Below are positions 16,717 to 26,358 of a stretch of DNA of 49,491 nucleotides, piece after piece; position 1 is the first letter of the stretch; each line of letters begins with the position of its first letter. The stretch is from positions 1 to 49,491 of the forward strand of contig CAJTVE010000016.1 in assembly GCA_910579655.1 (NCBI GenBank), read 5' to 3'. The stretch is from an uncultured Allobaculum sp. (GTDB lineage: Bacteria > Bacillota_I > Bacilli_A > Erysipelotrichales > Erysipelotrichaceae). Below the pieces are notes generated by a model. That model was given only the letters and a program-made list of their open reading frames with translations, was not told where the DNA came from and did not search any database. A program made the translations under genes and the position numbers.

Positions 16717-17366
16717 AGAGACTCTACTTTTGCTGGAATATCGCCTTTAAAAACATAGCTGCCCGCAACCAGCGTATCGACACCGGCTTCTTTGGCTGCT
16801 TTGGCCGTTTGCGCATTGATGCCGCCGTCAATTTCAATCCGGCAGTCGGGATTCTTTTTATCTCTGGCTTTTTTGAGCGCCTGGGCTTTTGGAAGAACTT
16901 CCGGCATGAAGCTCTGGCCGCCATAGCCTGGGTTAACGGACATGATTAAAACCAGATCTGCATCTTCAACCAGATCCAGGAATGGTTCGATCGGGGTCTG
17001 CGGTTTTACGCTGAAACCAGCCTTCACGCCCATTTTGTGAATTTCGTCTAACAGTTCTTTCACTTTTTTCGGATCGTTATCGAGAGCTTCGGTATGGAAA
17101 ACGATGGAATCCGCACCCGCCTTGACAAAAACAGGGGCGAAGAAAGCCGGATCGGTGACCATCAGATGAACATCCAGAAACAGATCGGTCGATTGACGGA
17201 ACTGTTTGAGAATATCCGGTCCAAACGAAAGATTTGGAACAAAGTGGCCATCCATGACGTCATAGTGAATCCACTTGGCTTTTGAATGTTCAAGATCACG
17301 AAGCTGCTGGTCCATTCTGGTATAGTCCATGGACAGAACAGAAGGGGCAATAATAAGTTCTGGCAT
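16710..17366 (-). CDS. rpe: Ribulose-phosphate 3-epimerase
   Basis: 218 residues from ATG 17366, matching the family length. It interconverts ribulose 5-phosphate and xylulose 5-phosphate. Visible: IAPSVLSMDY at the start, the metal-site segments HYDVMDGHFVPN and DVHLMV, SVNPGYGGQ, and the phosphate-binding EIDGGIN and GSYVFKG. The frame extends to 17420, but those residues are not family-like. The ribosome site for the chosen ATG is poor (AGGAT only 3 nt away), so the start is slightly uncertain. Confidence 0.93.
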   Translation of the reverse strand: MPELIIAPSVLSMDYTRMDQQLRDLEHSKAKWIHYDVMDGHFVPNLSFGPDILKQFRQSTDLFLDVHLMVTDPAFFAPVFVKAGADSIVFHTEALDNDPKKVKELLDEIHKMGVKAGFSVKPQTPIEPFLDLVEDADLVLIMSVNPGYGGQSFMPEVLPKAQALKKARDKKNPDCRIEIDGGINAQTAKAAKEAGVDTLVAGSYVFKGDIPAKVESLC

Positions 17367-17780
17367 ATATCCTGAGTAATATCCTTTCTGGAAAGCGCAC
17401 TCTGGCCGCTTTCTGCGCAATGAGTTGATAAAGCGGGCGTTTCAAGCTTCAGAAACACAAAAGCAGCGGAAAATCTTCGTTGCTTTGTTTCCTGAAATGG
17501 CACCCAATTTACCATAGAATCTGTTTCCTATCCATATTGTGGCTTAGATATGAACAAAATATGAATAAATCCTTCAGTTTTCGCGAACAAGCGGTTACTT
17601 TTCGAAAAAAAGAGACCTCATCCTCTGGGACGAAGTCAATTTGATTTAAAAACCAGACCGAGAAATTCTTTTCGACATAAAGAGTATCCAACGGGCGGAT
17701 GGATTTCTCTGATTTCGGGATTCGGATTCTAATTTTTGTTTTTCTTTCTTTTACAGACGGGCAAGACTTGCCAGGCTTGA
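17367..17780. other. Intergenic region rsgA-rpe
   Basis: About 410 bp within the otherwise compact operon. I see no gene, no clear terminator and no recognised RNA. A small GGCAAG-ACTTGCC-type palindrome lies near 17759-17772, just after rsgA. Confidence 0.5.
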
Positions 17781-18650
17781 CTAATACTGCTTCCAGGTTT
17801 TCGCTTCTTTGCGCAGCTGGGCATAGTCTTCATAGAGCACGGGATTGATTTCGTGGCGGGCTACTGCCTGCTTGATGGCACAATCCGGCTCATCGACATG
17901 AATGCAGTCGGCAAATCGACAGCCTTCTTCAATCACCCTGGCAAAATCAGGCAGCCGTTGATCCAGCTTAGAAACATCCATCCGGGAAAAATCAAGCGAG
18001 GAGAAGCCCGGGGTATCGGCGACCAGCCCATTGGCCACAGGATGGAGTTCACAATGGCGGGTCGTATGCTTGCCACGTCCTAACGCCTTGGAAATTTCCT
18101 GGGTATGCAGTTTAAAAGATGGATCCAGACGATTGAGCAGTGAGCTTTTTCCGGCTCCGGACTGTCCGCACAGCACGCTGATCTTGCCATCCAGCAGCTC
18201 TTTGAGCTGTTCATCGTCAGAGCCCGGATGGGAAAAGAAAATCCGGTAACCAGCTTTGCGATACCAGTCGAGAATGTGATCAATCCGGTCAAACTCTTCC
18301 TTGCCGACCAGATCCGACTTGGTAATGCAGATCACCGGCTCAACGTCGCAAAGCACAACCAGAAAGATCAGGCGGTTGAGCAGGTGCTCCGAAAAATCCG
18401 GATCTTTGAGGCTGGTTACGATCAAGGCCTGATCGACATTGCAGACGGTGGGGCGTAAAAGCTTATTGCTTCTTGGCAGAATGGAGTCAATGCGGACGCT
18501 GTCTTCAATTCTTTCAAAATTAACCAGATCCCCCACATATGGAGTCTGGCCTTTGCGCATTTTGCCGCGCGGCTTGGCTATGAGCAGTTCGCCATTGGAA
18601 TAAATCGTATATTGATTGGAAATAACTTTGATGATTCTTCCTTGTTCCAT
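17781..18650 (-). CDS. rsgA: Ribosome small-subunit GTPase RsgA
   Basis: 289 residues. It is a circularly permuted GTPase that matures the 30S subunit. N-terminal OB-fold, then G4 TKSD at 110-113, G1 GQSGAGKSS at 162-170, G3 DTPG at 212-215, and a C-terminal zinc knuckle with Cys244, Cys249, His251 and Cys257. It starts 3 nt after the prkC stop, as in B. subtilis. Confidence 0.95.
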   Translation of the reverse strand: MEQGRIIKVISNQYTIYSNGELLIAKPRGKMRKGQTPYVGDLVNFERIEDSVRIDSILPRSNKLLRPTVCNVDQALIVTSLKDPDFSEHLLNRLIFLVVLCDVEPVICITKSDLVGKEEFDRIDHILDWYRKAGYRIFFSHPGSDDEQLKELLDGKISVLCGQSGAGKSSLLNRLDPSFKLHTQEISKALGRGKHTTRHCELHPVANGLVADTPGFSSLDFSRMDVSKLDQRLPDFARVIEEGCRFADCIHVDEPDCAIKQAVARHEINPVLYEDYAQLRKEAKTWKQY

Positions 18651-18653
18651 GAA

Positions 18654-20333
18654 TTAATGGTACAGCGTGATTACGCTGTCGCTCCCTTCTTGCGTGTACA
18701 ACGTTCCGACGGGCGGATCGATATCAATGACCTGATCGGAACCGTAAATTTCTCTGGTCATGACGGCCATGCCTTTGTTGTTGAGATCTTCTTTGGCTTT
18801 TTCCACATCCATGCCAATGTAGGATTCATCAATGACCATGGTCGGATAGGTGGAAACAATAAACTCAATTGTCTGCTCACTGGCCGGGTCGATTCGCTGT
18901 CCTGGTTCCAGACCTCTTTGCGAGAGGATCACACCCGGATTGACCGTCGCATTGCCCTGTTCGACCACATGAATATTCATATTGATGCCCTGCTCTTCAA
19001 ACATCTGCTCAACATCTTCAAGATACTGACCAGAATAATCGCCGACCAGGAAAGTTGGTCCTTTGGACACTTTCAAAATGAGCGGATTGCCTTCCTGAAT
19101 GAAACTGCCTGCCGGGACACTCGTACTGGTGGCCAGACCTGGATCGTATTGGTCATTGGCCACTTGCTCAACTTGAATCATATCGTCTGGAATGCCGGAA
19201 TGCTTCAGCTTGTCGATGGCTTCCTGGGCACTTAACCCTTCAGTTGCGGGTACCTGATGCCAGCCAAACCAGCCATCAATTGGGGTGATGCCGGTTGAAA
19301 TCAGCAGATATCCGGCCAGAGTGCAGGCAAGCAGGGCGATACCGCCCGCCAGAATGGCCATCCGCCAGGAGAAACGGTGGTGAACCACTTCGACATGGCT
19401 CAATGGTTTCTGGTTGGTCGGCGTCAGATCAAGCTCCGTAATGTAGCCATCTTTGCGCGTTGGCAGCTGCAAAGCCTTGGTTTCTAATTCGAGCGCAGGC
19501 TCATCCTGCTTATCCGGATCGAGACAATGCTCAATAGCGTCCATCAGTTCCTTTGCACTCTGGTAGCGTTCTGCCGGGTTTTTGGCCGCTGCCTTGATGA
19601 CCACATTTTCGACCGCCTGGCTGACGGTCTTGTTATAAGGGTGGATTGCAGGCAGCGGATCCTGCATATGTTTGAGCGCAATGGCCGCTGGATTGGGGCC
19701 GGTAAAGGGCACAGAACCCGTCAGCAGTTCGAAAAAGACGATGCCAAGCGAGTAAATATCCACCCGGAAATCTGGAATCAGACCCGCGGCTGATTCCGGG
19801 GCGAGATAATGGGAGGAGCCCATCACCGCATTGTTGCGGGTGAGGGTAACTGAATCTGCCGCCAGGGCAATGCCAAAGTCGGCAATTTTCAGATCGCCGC
19901 TTTTAGAGACCAGCACGTTTTGCGGTTTGATATCGCGGTGAATAATATTGCGGCTGTGCGCTTCAATAACCGCTGAGGTCAGTTTTTTCATGATTTCCAC
20001 CGCCTGGACGGCCGGAACTGGTCCTGTACGGGAGATCAGCTCTTTAAGCGTCATGCCATTGATATATTCCATGACGATGTAATGCAAATCACCGCTTTCG
20101 CCGACATCGTAAATTTCAACGACGTTTGGATGCGAGAGTTTACGGGCGGCCGAGGCTTCCCGAATAAAGCGCACCAGAGTCTGGGGGTCGCTGGCCAGTT
20201 TAGTGCGCAATACTTTAATCGCCACTTCCCGGCCCATGATCTCATCATAGGCAAGATACACATCCGCCATGCCGCCCTGCCCGATCAGACGCTTGATGGC
20301 ATAGCGATTGGCAATCTTATCCTGCATAATCAT
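18654..20333 (-). CDS. prkC: PASTA-domain serine/threonine protein kinase
   Basis: 559 residues. Cytoplasmic Hanks-type kinase with glycine loop GQGGMADVY, Lys40 (AIKVL), HRDIKPQN at 132-139 and DFG at 152-154. One membrane segment at about 318-342 is followed by three extracellular PASTA repeats, which in this family bind muropeptides or lipid II. Three is the count in B. subtilis PrkC. The gene overlaps the end of the PP2C phosphatase gene by 17 nt (or 11 if ATG 20327 is used), so kinase and phosphatase are made together. It probably controls cell-wall and translation targets such as the adjacent RsgA (family knowledge). Confidence 0.95.
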   Translation of the reverse strand: MIMQDKIANRYAIKRLIGQGGMADVYLAYDEIMGREVAIKVLRTKLASDPQTLVRFIREASAARKLSHPNVVEIYDVGESGDLHYIVMEYINGMTLKELISRTGPVPAVQAVEIMKKLTSAVIEAHSRNIIHRDIKPQNVLVSKSGDLKIADFGIALAADSVTLTRNNAVMGSSHYLAPESAAGLIPDFRVDIYSLGIVFFELLTGSVPFTGPNPAAIALKHMQDPLPAIHPYNKTVSQAVENVVIKAAAKNPAERYQSAKELMDAIEHCLDPDKQDEPALELETKALQLPTRKDGYITELDLTPTNQKPLSHVEVVHHRFSWRMAILAGGIALLACTLAGYLLISTGITPIDGWFGWHQVPATEGLSAQEAIDKLKHSGIPDDMIQVEQVANDQYDPGLATSTSVPAGSFIQEGNPLILKVSKGPTFLVGDYSGQYLEDVEQMFEEQGINMNIHVVEQGNATVNPGVILSQRGLEPGQRIDPASEQTIEFIVSTYPTMVIDESYIGMDVEKAKEDLNNKGMAVMTREIYGSDQVIDIDPPVGTLYTQEGSDSVITLYH

Positions 20334-21063
20334 AGCCCGGTCCGCTCACAATGACCGTGCAGTTATCCAGACCCCCAGCCTGATCCGCCAGCTCAATAAG
20401 CAGACCGGTTTTCTGACGGATGGACAGGCTGGATTCGAGAACCCGGCTGATTTTATTTTCCGCCACGTAGCCATGCAGACCATCCGAGGAAATCAACAGC
20501 GCTTTGTAATTGGATTTGATCTTGTTGACATCCAGCCGGAAGGCCCGCCATACCCCGATGGCGTTCGTCAGGGCGCTGCGTTTTTCATGATTGCGCGCTT
20601 CTTTGGCGGTAATTCTATTTTCATTGACCAGACTTTGTACATAGGAATGGTCTTCACTCATCTGGATCAGGCCATCCGAATACAGTGCATAGACGCGTGA
20701 ATCGCCGGCATTGAAAATATACGTGCCATGCTCGCAGATCAGACACCCGGCGACGGTCGTTCCCATACCGCGGTTTTTGCGCGTCCACATGGATTTGGCA
20801 TAAATTGAATCATTGGCCTTGTTCATGGTCTTGCGGATCCATTCGTCCACCTGATAATCCTTGGTAAAGACTGGGGCTTTTTCGAACATTTCCGAAGCAA
20901 TCTGGCAGACCATGGCGCTGGCCACTTCGCCGCTGGCCGCCCCGCCGATTCCATCACACACCAGCAGCAGCTGGTCGCCATGTTCATTTTCCTGAATCAG
21001 AAAACTGTCTTCATTCAGTTCCCTGGTTTTGCCGACATCACTGGCTCCAAAGACATCAATCAT
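20317..21063 (-). CDS. prpC: PP2C-family protein phosphatase
   Basis: 248 residues from ATG 21063. Metal-dependent Ser/Thr phosphatase that opposes the PASTA kinase. Motifs in order: GKTRELNEDSF, VCDGIGGAASGE, NAGDSRVYAL, ISSDGLHGYV and GGLDNCTVIV. The frame extends to 21120, but the start chosen here has GGAGGAAAGG directly upstream. It overlaps prkC. Confidence 0.93.
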   Translation of the reverse strand: MIDVFGASDVGKTRELNEDSFLIQENEHGDQLLLVCDGIGGAASGEVASAMVCQIASEMFEKAPVFTKDYQVDEWIRKTMNKANDSIYAKSMWTRKNRGMGTTVAGCLICEHGTYIFNAGDSRVYALYSDGLIQMSEDHSYVQSLVNENRITAKEARNHEKRSALTNAIGVWRAFRLDVNKIKSNYKALLISSDGLHGYVAENKISRVLESSLSIRQKTGLLIELADQAGGLDNCTVIVSGPGYDYAG

Positions 21064-21343
21064 ATTTTTCCTTTCCTCCATCTGCCACCACCTCAGACCA
21101 GGACCCCCCGTGCAAAACACGCAAGCATCGTTTGTGGGCCAGATGGTTTGTGGTCCCTCTTATTCCTCTTACTTTGCCGGATCAGGCTGGTGATTGCCAG
21201 ACCAAATTGGGCATGAGCCGGCAGTTTCTGGCATTCCTGTAAATTTTGACAGAATTGAAACGCCTTCCTTCAAATTGCCCCTCTGCTCTTTCTCTGGCTG
21301 TCCAATCGTATCCGAAGCTTCGAAATTCCGATTGTGGAAGCCA

Positions 21344-22525
21344 TTACTCCTTGTCTGGATCTGGCATTTCGTCAGCCCCATACGCATCGTCATACACATT
21401 AGCCGTGCCATCAGCCATGGCGGCTTTAAAGCCTGGCTTGCTTTTCTGGTCCTGTTTGATCTGCAAAGCGCTTGCCTGCCTGCGTTCTTTTTCCTTGCGC
21501 AGCTCTTTAATGCGCAGCTGACCACAGGCAGCATCGATATCCGAACCATGTTCCTTCCGGATGGTGACCTGAATCTGTTCTTTTTTGAGCACATCATAAA
21601 ACTTCATCGCTTCAGCGCGGCTGACCGGTTGATAACCGTGTTCGTCGACGCTGTTGTATGGAATCAGGTTGACATAGCAGGTGTATGGCCGCAACAGGCG
21701 GGCGAGTTCATGGGCATGTTCAACGGAGTCGTTGACGCCTTTGAGCAGAATGTATTCAAAAGTCAGTTTGCGGTTATTTTCTTTGGAATAGTAAGCCACC
21801 GCATCCATCAGCTGATCCAGTGGATAGGCGCGGTCAATGGGCATAATCTTGGAACGCAGCTCGTCATTTGGAGCATGCAGCGAAATGGCCAGGTTGTACT
21901 GGTAGTGGCCATCCGCAAACTGCTTGATTCTGGGCACGATGCCAGAAGTCGAAATGGTAATATGGCGGCTGCCAATCGCAAGACCGCGGTCATGGTTGGC
22001 GGTGAACAAAAAGTTCATGACATTGTCATAGTTATCAAAGGGCTCTCCAGTGCCCATGACCACGATATGGCTCAGACGCTGGCCTTTTTTGTCCAGTTCA
22101 GCCTGGACATGCATGACCTGGCCCATCATTTCTCCACTGGTCAGATCCCTTTGTTTTTTGGTCAGACCCGAGGCGCAAAACGTACAGCCCATATTGCATC
22201 CCACCTGGCTGGAGACACAGATCGAATTGCCATATTCAAAAATCATCAGGACACTTTCAAGCAGAGCGCCATCCGCCGTCCGAAACAGAAACTTGGTCGT
22301 GCCATCGCTGGCAACCTGCTTACGGACCAGTTCGAGGGGGTTGAAAGTGAAATCCTTTTTCAGCTCTTCACGGGTTTCCTTGGACAGGTTGGTCATCCGA
22401 TCAAAATCGTAAACCCGCTCCTTGTATAACCACGCAAAAATCTGCTGGGTGCGGAATTTCTTCCACCCTTTGGATTCACACCACTCTTCCATCTGCTTGT
22501 AGCTCATATCGTAAATGCTTTTCAT
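21344..22525 (-). CDS. rlmN: Dual-specificity rRNA/tRNA adenine-C2 methyltransferase
   Basis: 393 residues. Radical-SAM enzyme that methylates C2 of A2503 in 23S rRNA and A37 in some tRNAs. Radical-SAM cysteines at 110, 114 and 117 (CNMGCTFC); the methyl-carrying cysteine lies in the C-terminal ACGQLR motif. After that motif there is a tail of about 50 hydrophilic residues, longer than usual, of no evident function. AAGGAGA lies 10 nt upstream. A 280-bp spacer without a clear gene or terminator separates it from prpC. Confidence 0.95.
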   Translation of the reverse strand: MKSIYDMSYKQMEEWCESKGWKKFRTQQIFAWLYKERVYDFDRMTNLSKETREELKKDFTFNPLELVRKQVASDGTTKFLFRTADGALLESVLMIFEYGNSICVSSQVGCNMGCTFCASGLTKKQRDLTSGEMMGQVMHVQAELDKKGQRLSHIVVMGTGEPFDNYDNVMNFLFTANHDRGLAIGSRHITISTSGIVPRIKQFADGHYQYNLAISLHAPNDELRSKIMPIDRAYPLDQLMDAVAYYSKENNRKLTFEYILLKGVNDSVEHAHELARLLRPYTCYVNLIPYNSVDEHGYQPVSRAEAMKFYDVLKKEQIQVTIRKEHGSDIDAACGQLRIKELRKEKERRQASALQIKQDQKSKPGFKAAMADGTANVYDDAYGADEMPDPDKE

Positions 22526-22724
22526 CTTTTGTTTATCTCCTTAAATTGCGGCCAGAAGAATCTGGATTGCTTATCAAATATTCACTGTTGAGTCTCATTG
22601 CCTTCAGTTTAGTCAAATTTGCCTTATTTTCCAATTGAGCCACCAGCCAGGATTCAGACCGGTTTTTTGAAGAAAATCAGAATTCTCAGACACATACAAG
22701 TCTGGCCTTATAAGCCTGCCAAGT

Positions 22725-22754
22725 AAAAAGGCACAGAGCCAAAGGATCTGCACC
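22725..22754 (-). terminator. Terminator candidate after rsmB
   Basis: On the minus strand, GGTGCAGA pairs with TCTGTGCC (with G-U pairs) and is followed by TTTTT. It lies about 70 bp after the rsmB stop and before rlmN. It may be partial, since rlmN has no obvious strong promoter of its own. Confidence 0.55.
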
Positions 22755-22825
22755 TTGAAGCAGGGAACAATGCAGCATTTCTTTTTGCAGCACCGGTTCT
22801 GATTTCTGGCATCTGTCCAGGGAGT

Positions 22826-24112
22826 CTATGCCTGTTTTGGTTTCTGGGATTCAATCTGACTTTGATCTTCAAGCTTGCGCACCAGTTTACACAAATAAAA
22901 GCCGCCATTCGCTTGGGATGGCTCAATGGTCTCTTCCCTGATCTTTTCAAAGCCAGGATGCGTTTCCAAAAAAGCCTCGATTTGCTTTTCATTTTCTTTT
23001 TTATCCAGCGTACAGGTCGAATAAATCAGCGTGCCGCCAGGCTTTGTCTGCAGGGCGCCGGCTTCAAGCAGTTCTTTCTGGATCGGCAGCAAAGAATCAA
23101 TATTGGCCGGACTCAGCCGCAGTTTCAGATCCGGTTTGCGCGAAAGAATGCCAAATCCGCTGCAGGGCACATCGCAAAGCACGACATCATACTCTTCTAA
23201 AGGATTGGAAATCTTTGTGGAATCCTGTTTTCGCGCCAATACATCCTTTAGGCCAAGCCGTCTGGCATCCTGTTCAATGAGCTCCACCCGATGTTCATGC
23301 AGATCCTGGGCAACAATCTGGGCTTTGCCGCCGCTCATTTCAGCCATGGCCATGGTTTTCGTTCCGGGAGCGGCGCAAAGATCAAGAACGGTATCGCCAG
23401 CTTTGACATCCGCCCATTTTGCGATTTCATAGCTGCCCGGATCCTGGGCGGAGATTTTGCCTTCCAGATACAGCCAGTCTTTGCCAAACTGACTGCCGGT
23501 ATAGTTGAACAGACCTGTTTCTTTCGAATCCGGACGTTCCTGCAGTCTTGGACATTTCAGGGCTTCTTCAATCGAATAGCGAAGCGGGTTGACGCGCACG
23601 ACAACTGGCAGGGTCATATTCGAAGCTTTCGCAAATTTAAAAGCCTGCTGGGGCGAATACTGCTTGATCCAAAGGCGGATCAGCCATTCCGGCAGTGAAG
23701 TGGTCAGCGCCAGCGATTTGACGGGATCGGTTGGATATTCAATCGGGTGATCCACGACTTTGCGCAGCACCGCATTGACAAGACCACGCTGGCCTTTGAG
23801 ATAGCGCGCCGCAATCCGGTTGGCATCATCAATCACCGCATAAGCCGGGACCCGCTTTAAAAAGAGCAGCTGATAACAGGACATGGTCATCAGGATCCCT
23901 GTTTTGGCTTCAACCCTGTCATCGGTAAACCGGCTCCAGGCATGCTGGCACAGCGCATAATTCTGCAAGGTGCCATAAAAGATATTGGTGGCCAGATTCC
24001 GGTCCTTTTCATCAACTTCCTGCAGATGTTTTTTCAGATACAGATTGGAATACTGATCATGTCGGATGACATCGACCAGGGCTTTAAAGACCCATTCCCG
24101 CACACTGCTCAT
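22826..24112 (-). CDS. rsmB: 16S rRNA m5C967 methyltransferase
   Basis: 428 residues. An N-terminal NusB-like RNA-binding domain (to about 140) is followed by a SAM methyltransferase domain with VLDLCAAPGTKTMAMAE, DVPCSGFG (catalytic cysteine region) and the STCT nucleophile motif. It starts right after priA. In B. subtilis def and fmt lie between these two genes; here they are missing. Confidence 0.93.
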   Translation of the reverse strand: MSSVREWVFKALVDVIRHDQYSNLYLKKHLQEVDEKDRNLATNIFYGTLQNYALCQHAWSRFTDDRVEAKTGILMTMSCYQLLFLKRVPAYAVIDDANRIAARYLKGQRGLVNAVLRKVVDHPIEYPTDPVKSLALTTSLPEWLIRLWIKQYSPQQAFKFAKASNMTLPVVVRVNPLRYSIEEALKCPRLQERPDSKETGLFNYTGSQFGKDWLYLEGKISAQDPGSYEIAKWADVKAGDTVLDLCAAPGTKTMAMAEMSGGKAQIVAQDLHEHRVELIEQDARRLGLKDVLARKQDSTKISNPLEEYDVVLCDVPCSGFGILSRKPDLKLRLSPANIDSLLPIQKELLEAGALQTKPGGTLIYSTCTLDKKENEKQIEAFLETHPGFEKIREETIEPSQANGGFYLCKLVRKLEDQSQIESQKPKQA

Positions 24113-24113
24113 A

Positions 24114-26357
24114 TTATTCCTCCAGATTCATCGGATGAACGTTAATGTCCATCCGGCATTTTGATGCATTCTTTTCAAACCATAAAGCGCATTTCCACAA
24201 AGCGTCGATCAGATGCCCATCCTCTTTGGATTTAATGATCAATCGATACCGGCTCTGCCTGGCGCGCAGCGTAATTTCCGCCGGACCGAGCACTTCCAGG
24301 TTCTCCTTTTCCAGGCCCGCCTTGACTTCGAGCGCTTTGGCATAGGCCCGCTCAGGATCTTCATGCCGGATGATCACCGTAGCCAGATACACATAGGGGG
24401 GATAATTGCCTGCATGCCGAAAACCCATCTCCCGCCTGAAAAAAGCTTTATAGGCATGCCTTAAAATACACTGCAAAACAAAGTGGTCCGGGTTGAAAGT
24501 CTGGATGATGACTTCCCCTGGCTTGTCTCCCCGTCCAGAACGGCCGGCTGCCTGTTCGGCCAGCTGATAGGCCCGCTCACTGGCCAGATAATCCGGCCGG
24601 GAAAGAATGGAGTCAATCGAGAGGATGCCGCATAAGGTAATGTCATGATAGTCAAGCCCTTTGGCAATCATCTGGGTGCCCATCAAAATATCGCCGTTTT
24701 GGGCAAACTCAGCCAGCAGTCTTCCGTGAGCGCCTTTGGTCCTTGTGGTGTCATGGTCCATGCGCACAATCCTGGCATTTGGAAACAGCGCTGCACTTTC
24801 TTCTTCCAGCCGTTCGGTTCCCTGCCCGGTATGGCTCAATGGCCCCGATCCGCAATATGGACAGGTATCAACCATCGGATAGCGCTTGCCGCATACATGA
24901 CAGACTAAAGCATGCTCGCCTTTATGGTAGGACAAAGGCACATTACATTCTGGACAGCGCAAAAACTCATGGCAGGCCTGACAGCGCACAGTCGGTAAAT
25001 ACCCGCGGCGGTTAAGCAGGATCATGGATTTCTGCTCCAGAGCCAGCCTTTTGGTGACGCCCTGGATCAGATCTGATGAATAGTTACAGTACGTCTGCGC
25101 GCGTTTGAGATCAACCAGCCTGATTCTGGCATCATGCCCGCTGGCCCGCACCGGAATTTCCGCCAGGCCATAGACCCCTTTCATCGCTCTGGCATAACTG
25201 TCAAGACTTGGGGTAGCGGAGGCTAAAATCAGCTTGCACTCATGCGCTTTTGCGCGCAGTATGGCGGCATCCCGGGCGTGATAGCGGGGCGCTTTATCCT
25301 GTTTATAGCTGGTGTCATGTTCTTCATCCATGATGATCAGCCCCAGGTTTCTCAACGGCAGAAAGACAGACTTGCGCGTGCCAATGACAATGCACGGACC
25401 CGCCTGTTCAAGGTTTTTCCAGACTGATACCATTTCGGAATCCGAAAGCCGGGAGTGGCAGGCATACACATCGACATCAAACCGGGAGGCAATCCGCTCT
25501 TCCATCATTGGGGTCAGGGAAATTTCCGGCACCAGAATCAGCACCTGTTTTCCCTTGTCGAGGGCCTCTTTGGCCAGGTGGAAAAAGACCTCGGTTTTGC
25601 CTGACCCCGTGACCCCATGCAGCAAAACAACCTGCTGTTGGGCCTGATGGATGGCATCAAGGGCATTTTTCTGATAAGTATTGAGTTCTGGCCAGGGCTG
25701 CAAAGGCCGGCGCGGGAGGGTTCCATGATTCAGGATCCGTTTTTCTTTGATCAAAAATCCCTGCTTGACCAGACTGTTGATCCGATAATCCGAAAACTGC
25801 TCCTTGGCCGCTTTCAGGGTCATCTCTTCTGGCATGGCCTGCAGGGTTTCTTCTAACAGGGGGGTCAGTTTTTTGTGGCTGCAGGCAGCCGGCTGACTGG
25901 TCTGCCCATCGGCCGAAGCCTCTGCCATCAAAGCAGTCTGTCCCTCGATTGGCACAATCTGGTCAGTTTGCATGCTTTTGGCTGTCTGCTCGGCTTTTCG
26001 AACCCAGAATTCATAGGCAAATTCGGGCTTGGTGGTGCGGGCATCGAGGGCACTAGGGAGCATGACATGAATCATCGCCATCATCGGCGAGACTGTCTGA
26101 TAGGCCATCCTGGCGGCCAAATCCATCTGTTCCTGATCCAGAACCGGCTGATCATCCAGCACTTTGAGAATTTCCTTGATCTTCTTTCGGGGGGTATCTG
26201 GGTTTTGCGCAGGCTTAATGACCAGTCCCGTCAGTTTCTGAGGGCCAAACGGAACGAAAACCCGGCAGCCAGGCTGGACGGGTTTGGAAGAGGTATAGGT
26301 AAAGGTGCGCGACAGAGCAATGGTCGGATGTTCGACCATGACTTCATAGTCGTACAT
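24114..26357 (-). CDS. priA: Primosomal replication-restart helicase PriA
   Basis: 747 residues. It restarts stalled forks by loading the replicative helicase. N-terminal 3'-DNA-binding domain, then helicase with Walker A GVTGSGKTE and DEEH box, the paired zinc cysteines in CQACHEFLRCPEC and CHVCGKRY plus CPYCG, and a C-terminal domain. A Gln-rich, alanine-rich insert precedes the helicase part (about residues 125-180). Its ATG lies right after the stop of the DUF4438 gene, so the two are probably coupled. Confidence 0.95.
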   Translation of the reverse strand: MYDYEVMVEHPTIALSRTFTYTSSKPVQPGCRVFVPFGPQKLTGLVIKPAQNPDTPRKKIKEILKVLDDQPVLDQEQMDLAARMAYQTVSPMMAMIHVMLPSALDARTTKPEFAYEFWVRKAEQTAKSMQTDQIVPIEGQTALMAEASADGQTSQPAACSHKKLTPLLEETLQAMPEEMTLKAAKEQFSDYRINSLVKQGFLIKEKRILNHGTLPRRPLQPWPELNTYQKNALDAIHQAQQQVVLLHGVTGSGKTEVFFHLAKEALDKGKQVLILVPEISLTPMMEERIASRFDVDVYACHSRLSDSEMVSVWKNLEQAGPCIVIGTRKSVFLPLRNLGLIIMDEEHDTSYKQDKAPRYHARDAAILRAKAHECKLILASATPSLDSYARAMKGVYGLAEIPVRASGHDARIRLVDLKRAQTYCNYSSDLIQGVTKRLALEQKSMILLNRRGYLPTVRCQACHEFLRCPECNVPLSYHKGEHALVCHVCGKRYPMVDTCPYCGSGPLSHTGQGTERLEEESAALFPNARIVRMDHDTTRTKGAHGRLLAEFAQNGDILMGTQMIAKGLDYHDITLCGILSIDSILSRPDYLASERAYQLAEQAAGRSGRGDKPGEVIIQTFNPDHFVLQCILRHAYKAFFRREMGFRHAGNYPPYVYLATVIIRHEDPERAYAKALEVKAGLEKENLEVLGPAEITLRARQSRYRLIIKSKEDGHLIDALWKCALWFEKNASKCRMDINVHPMNLEE

Positions 26358-26358
26358 C

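Noticed and set aside
21194..22429. 411-codon plus-strand frame opposite rlmN
   Set aside because: Antisense to a clear radical-SAM gene, no ribosome site, no recognisable domain.
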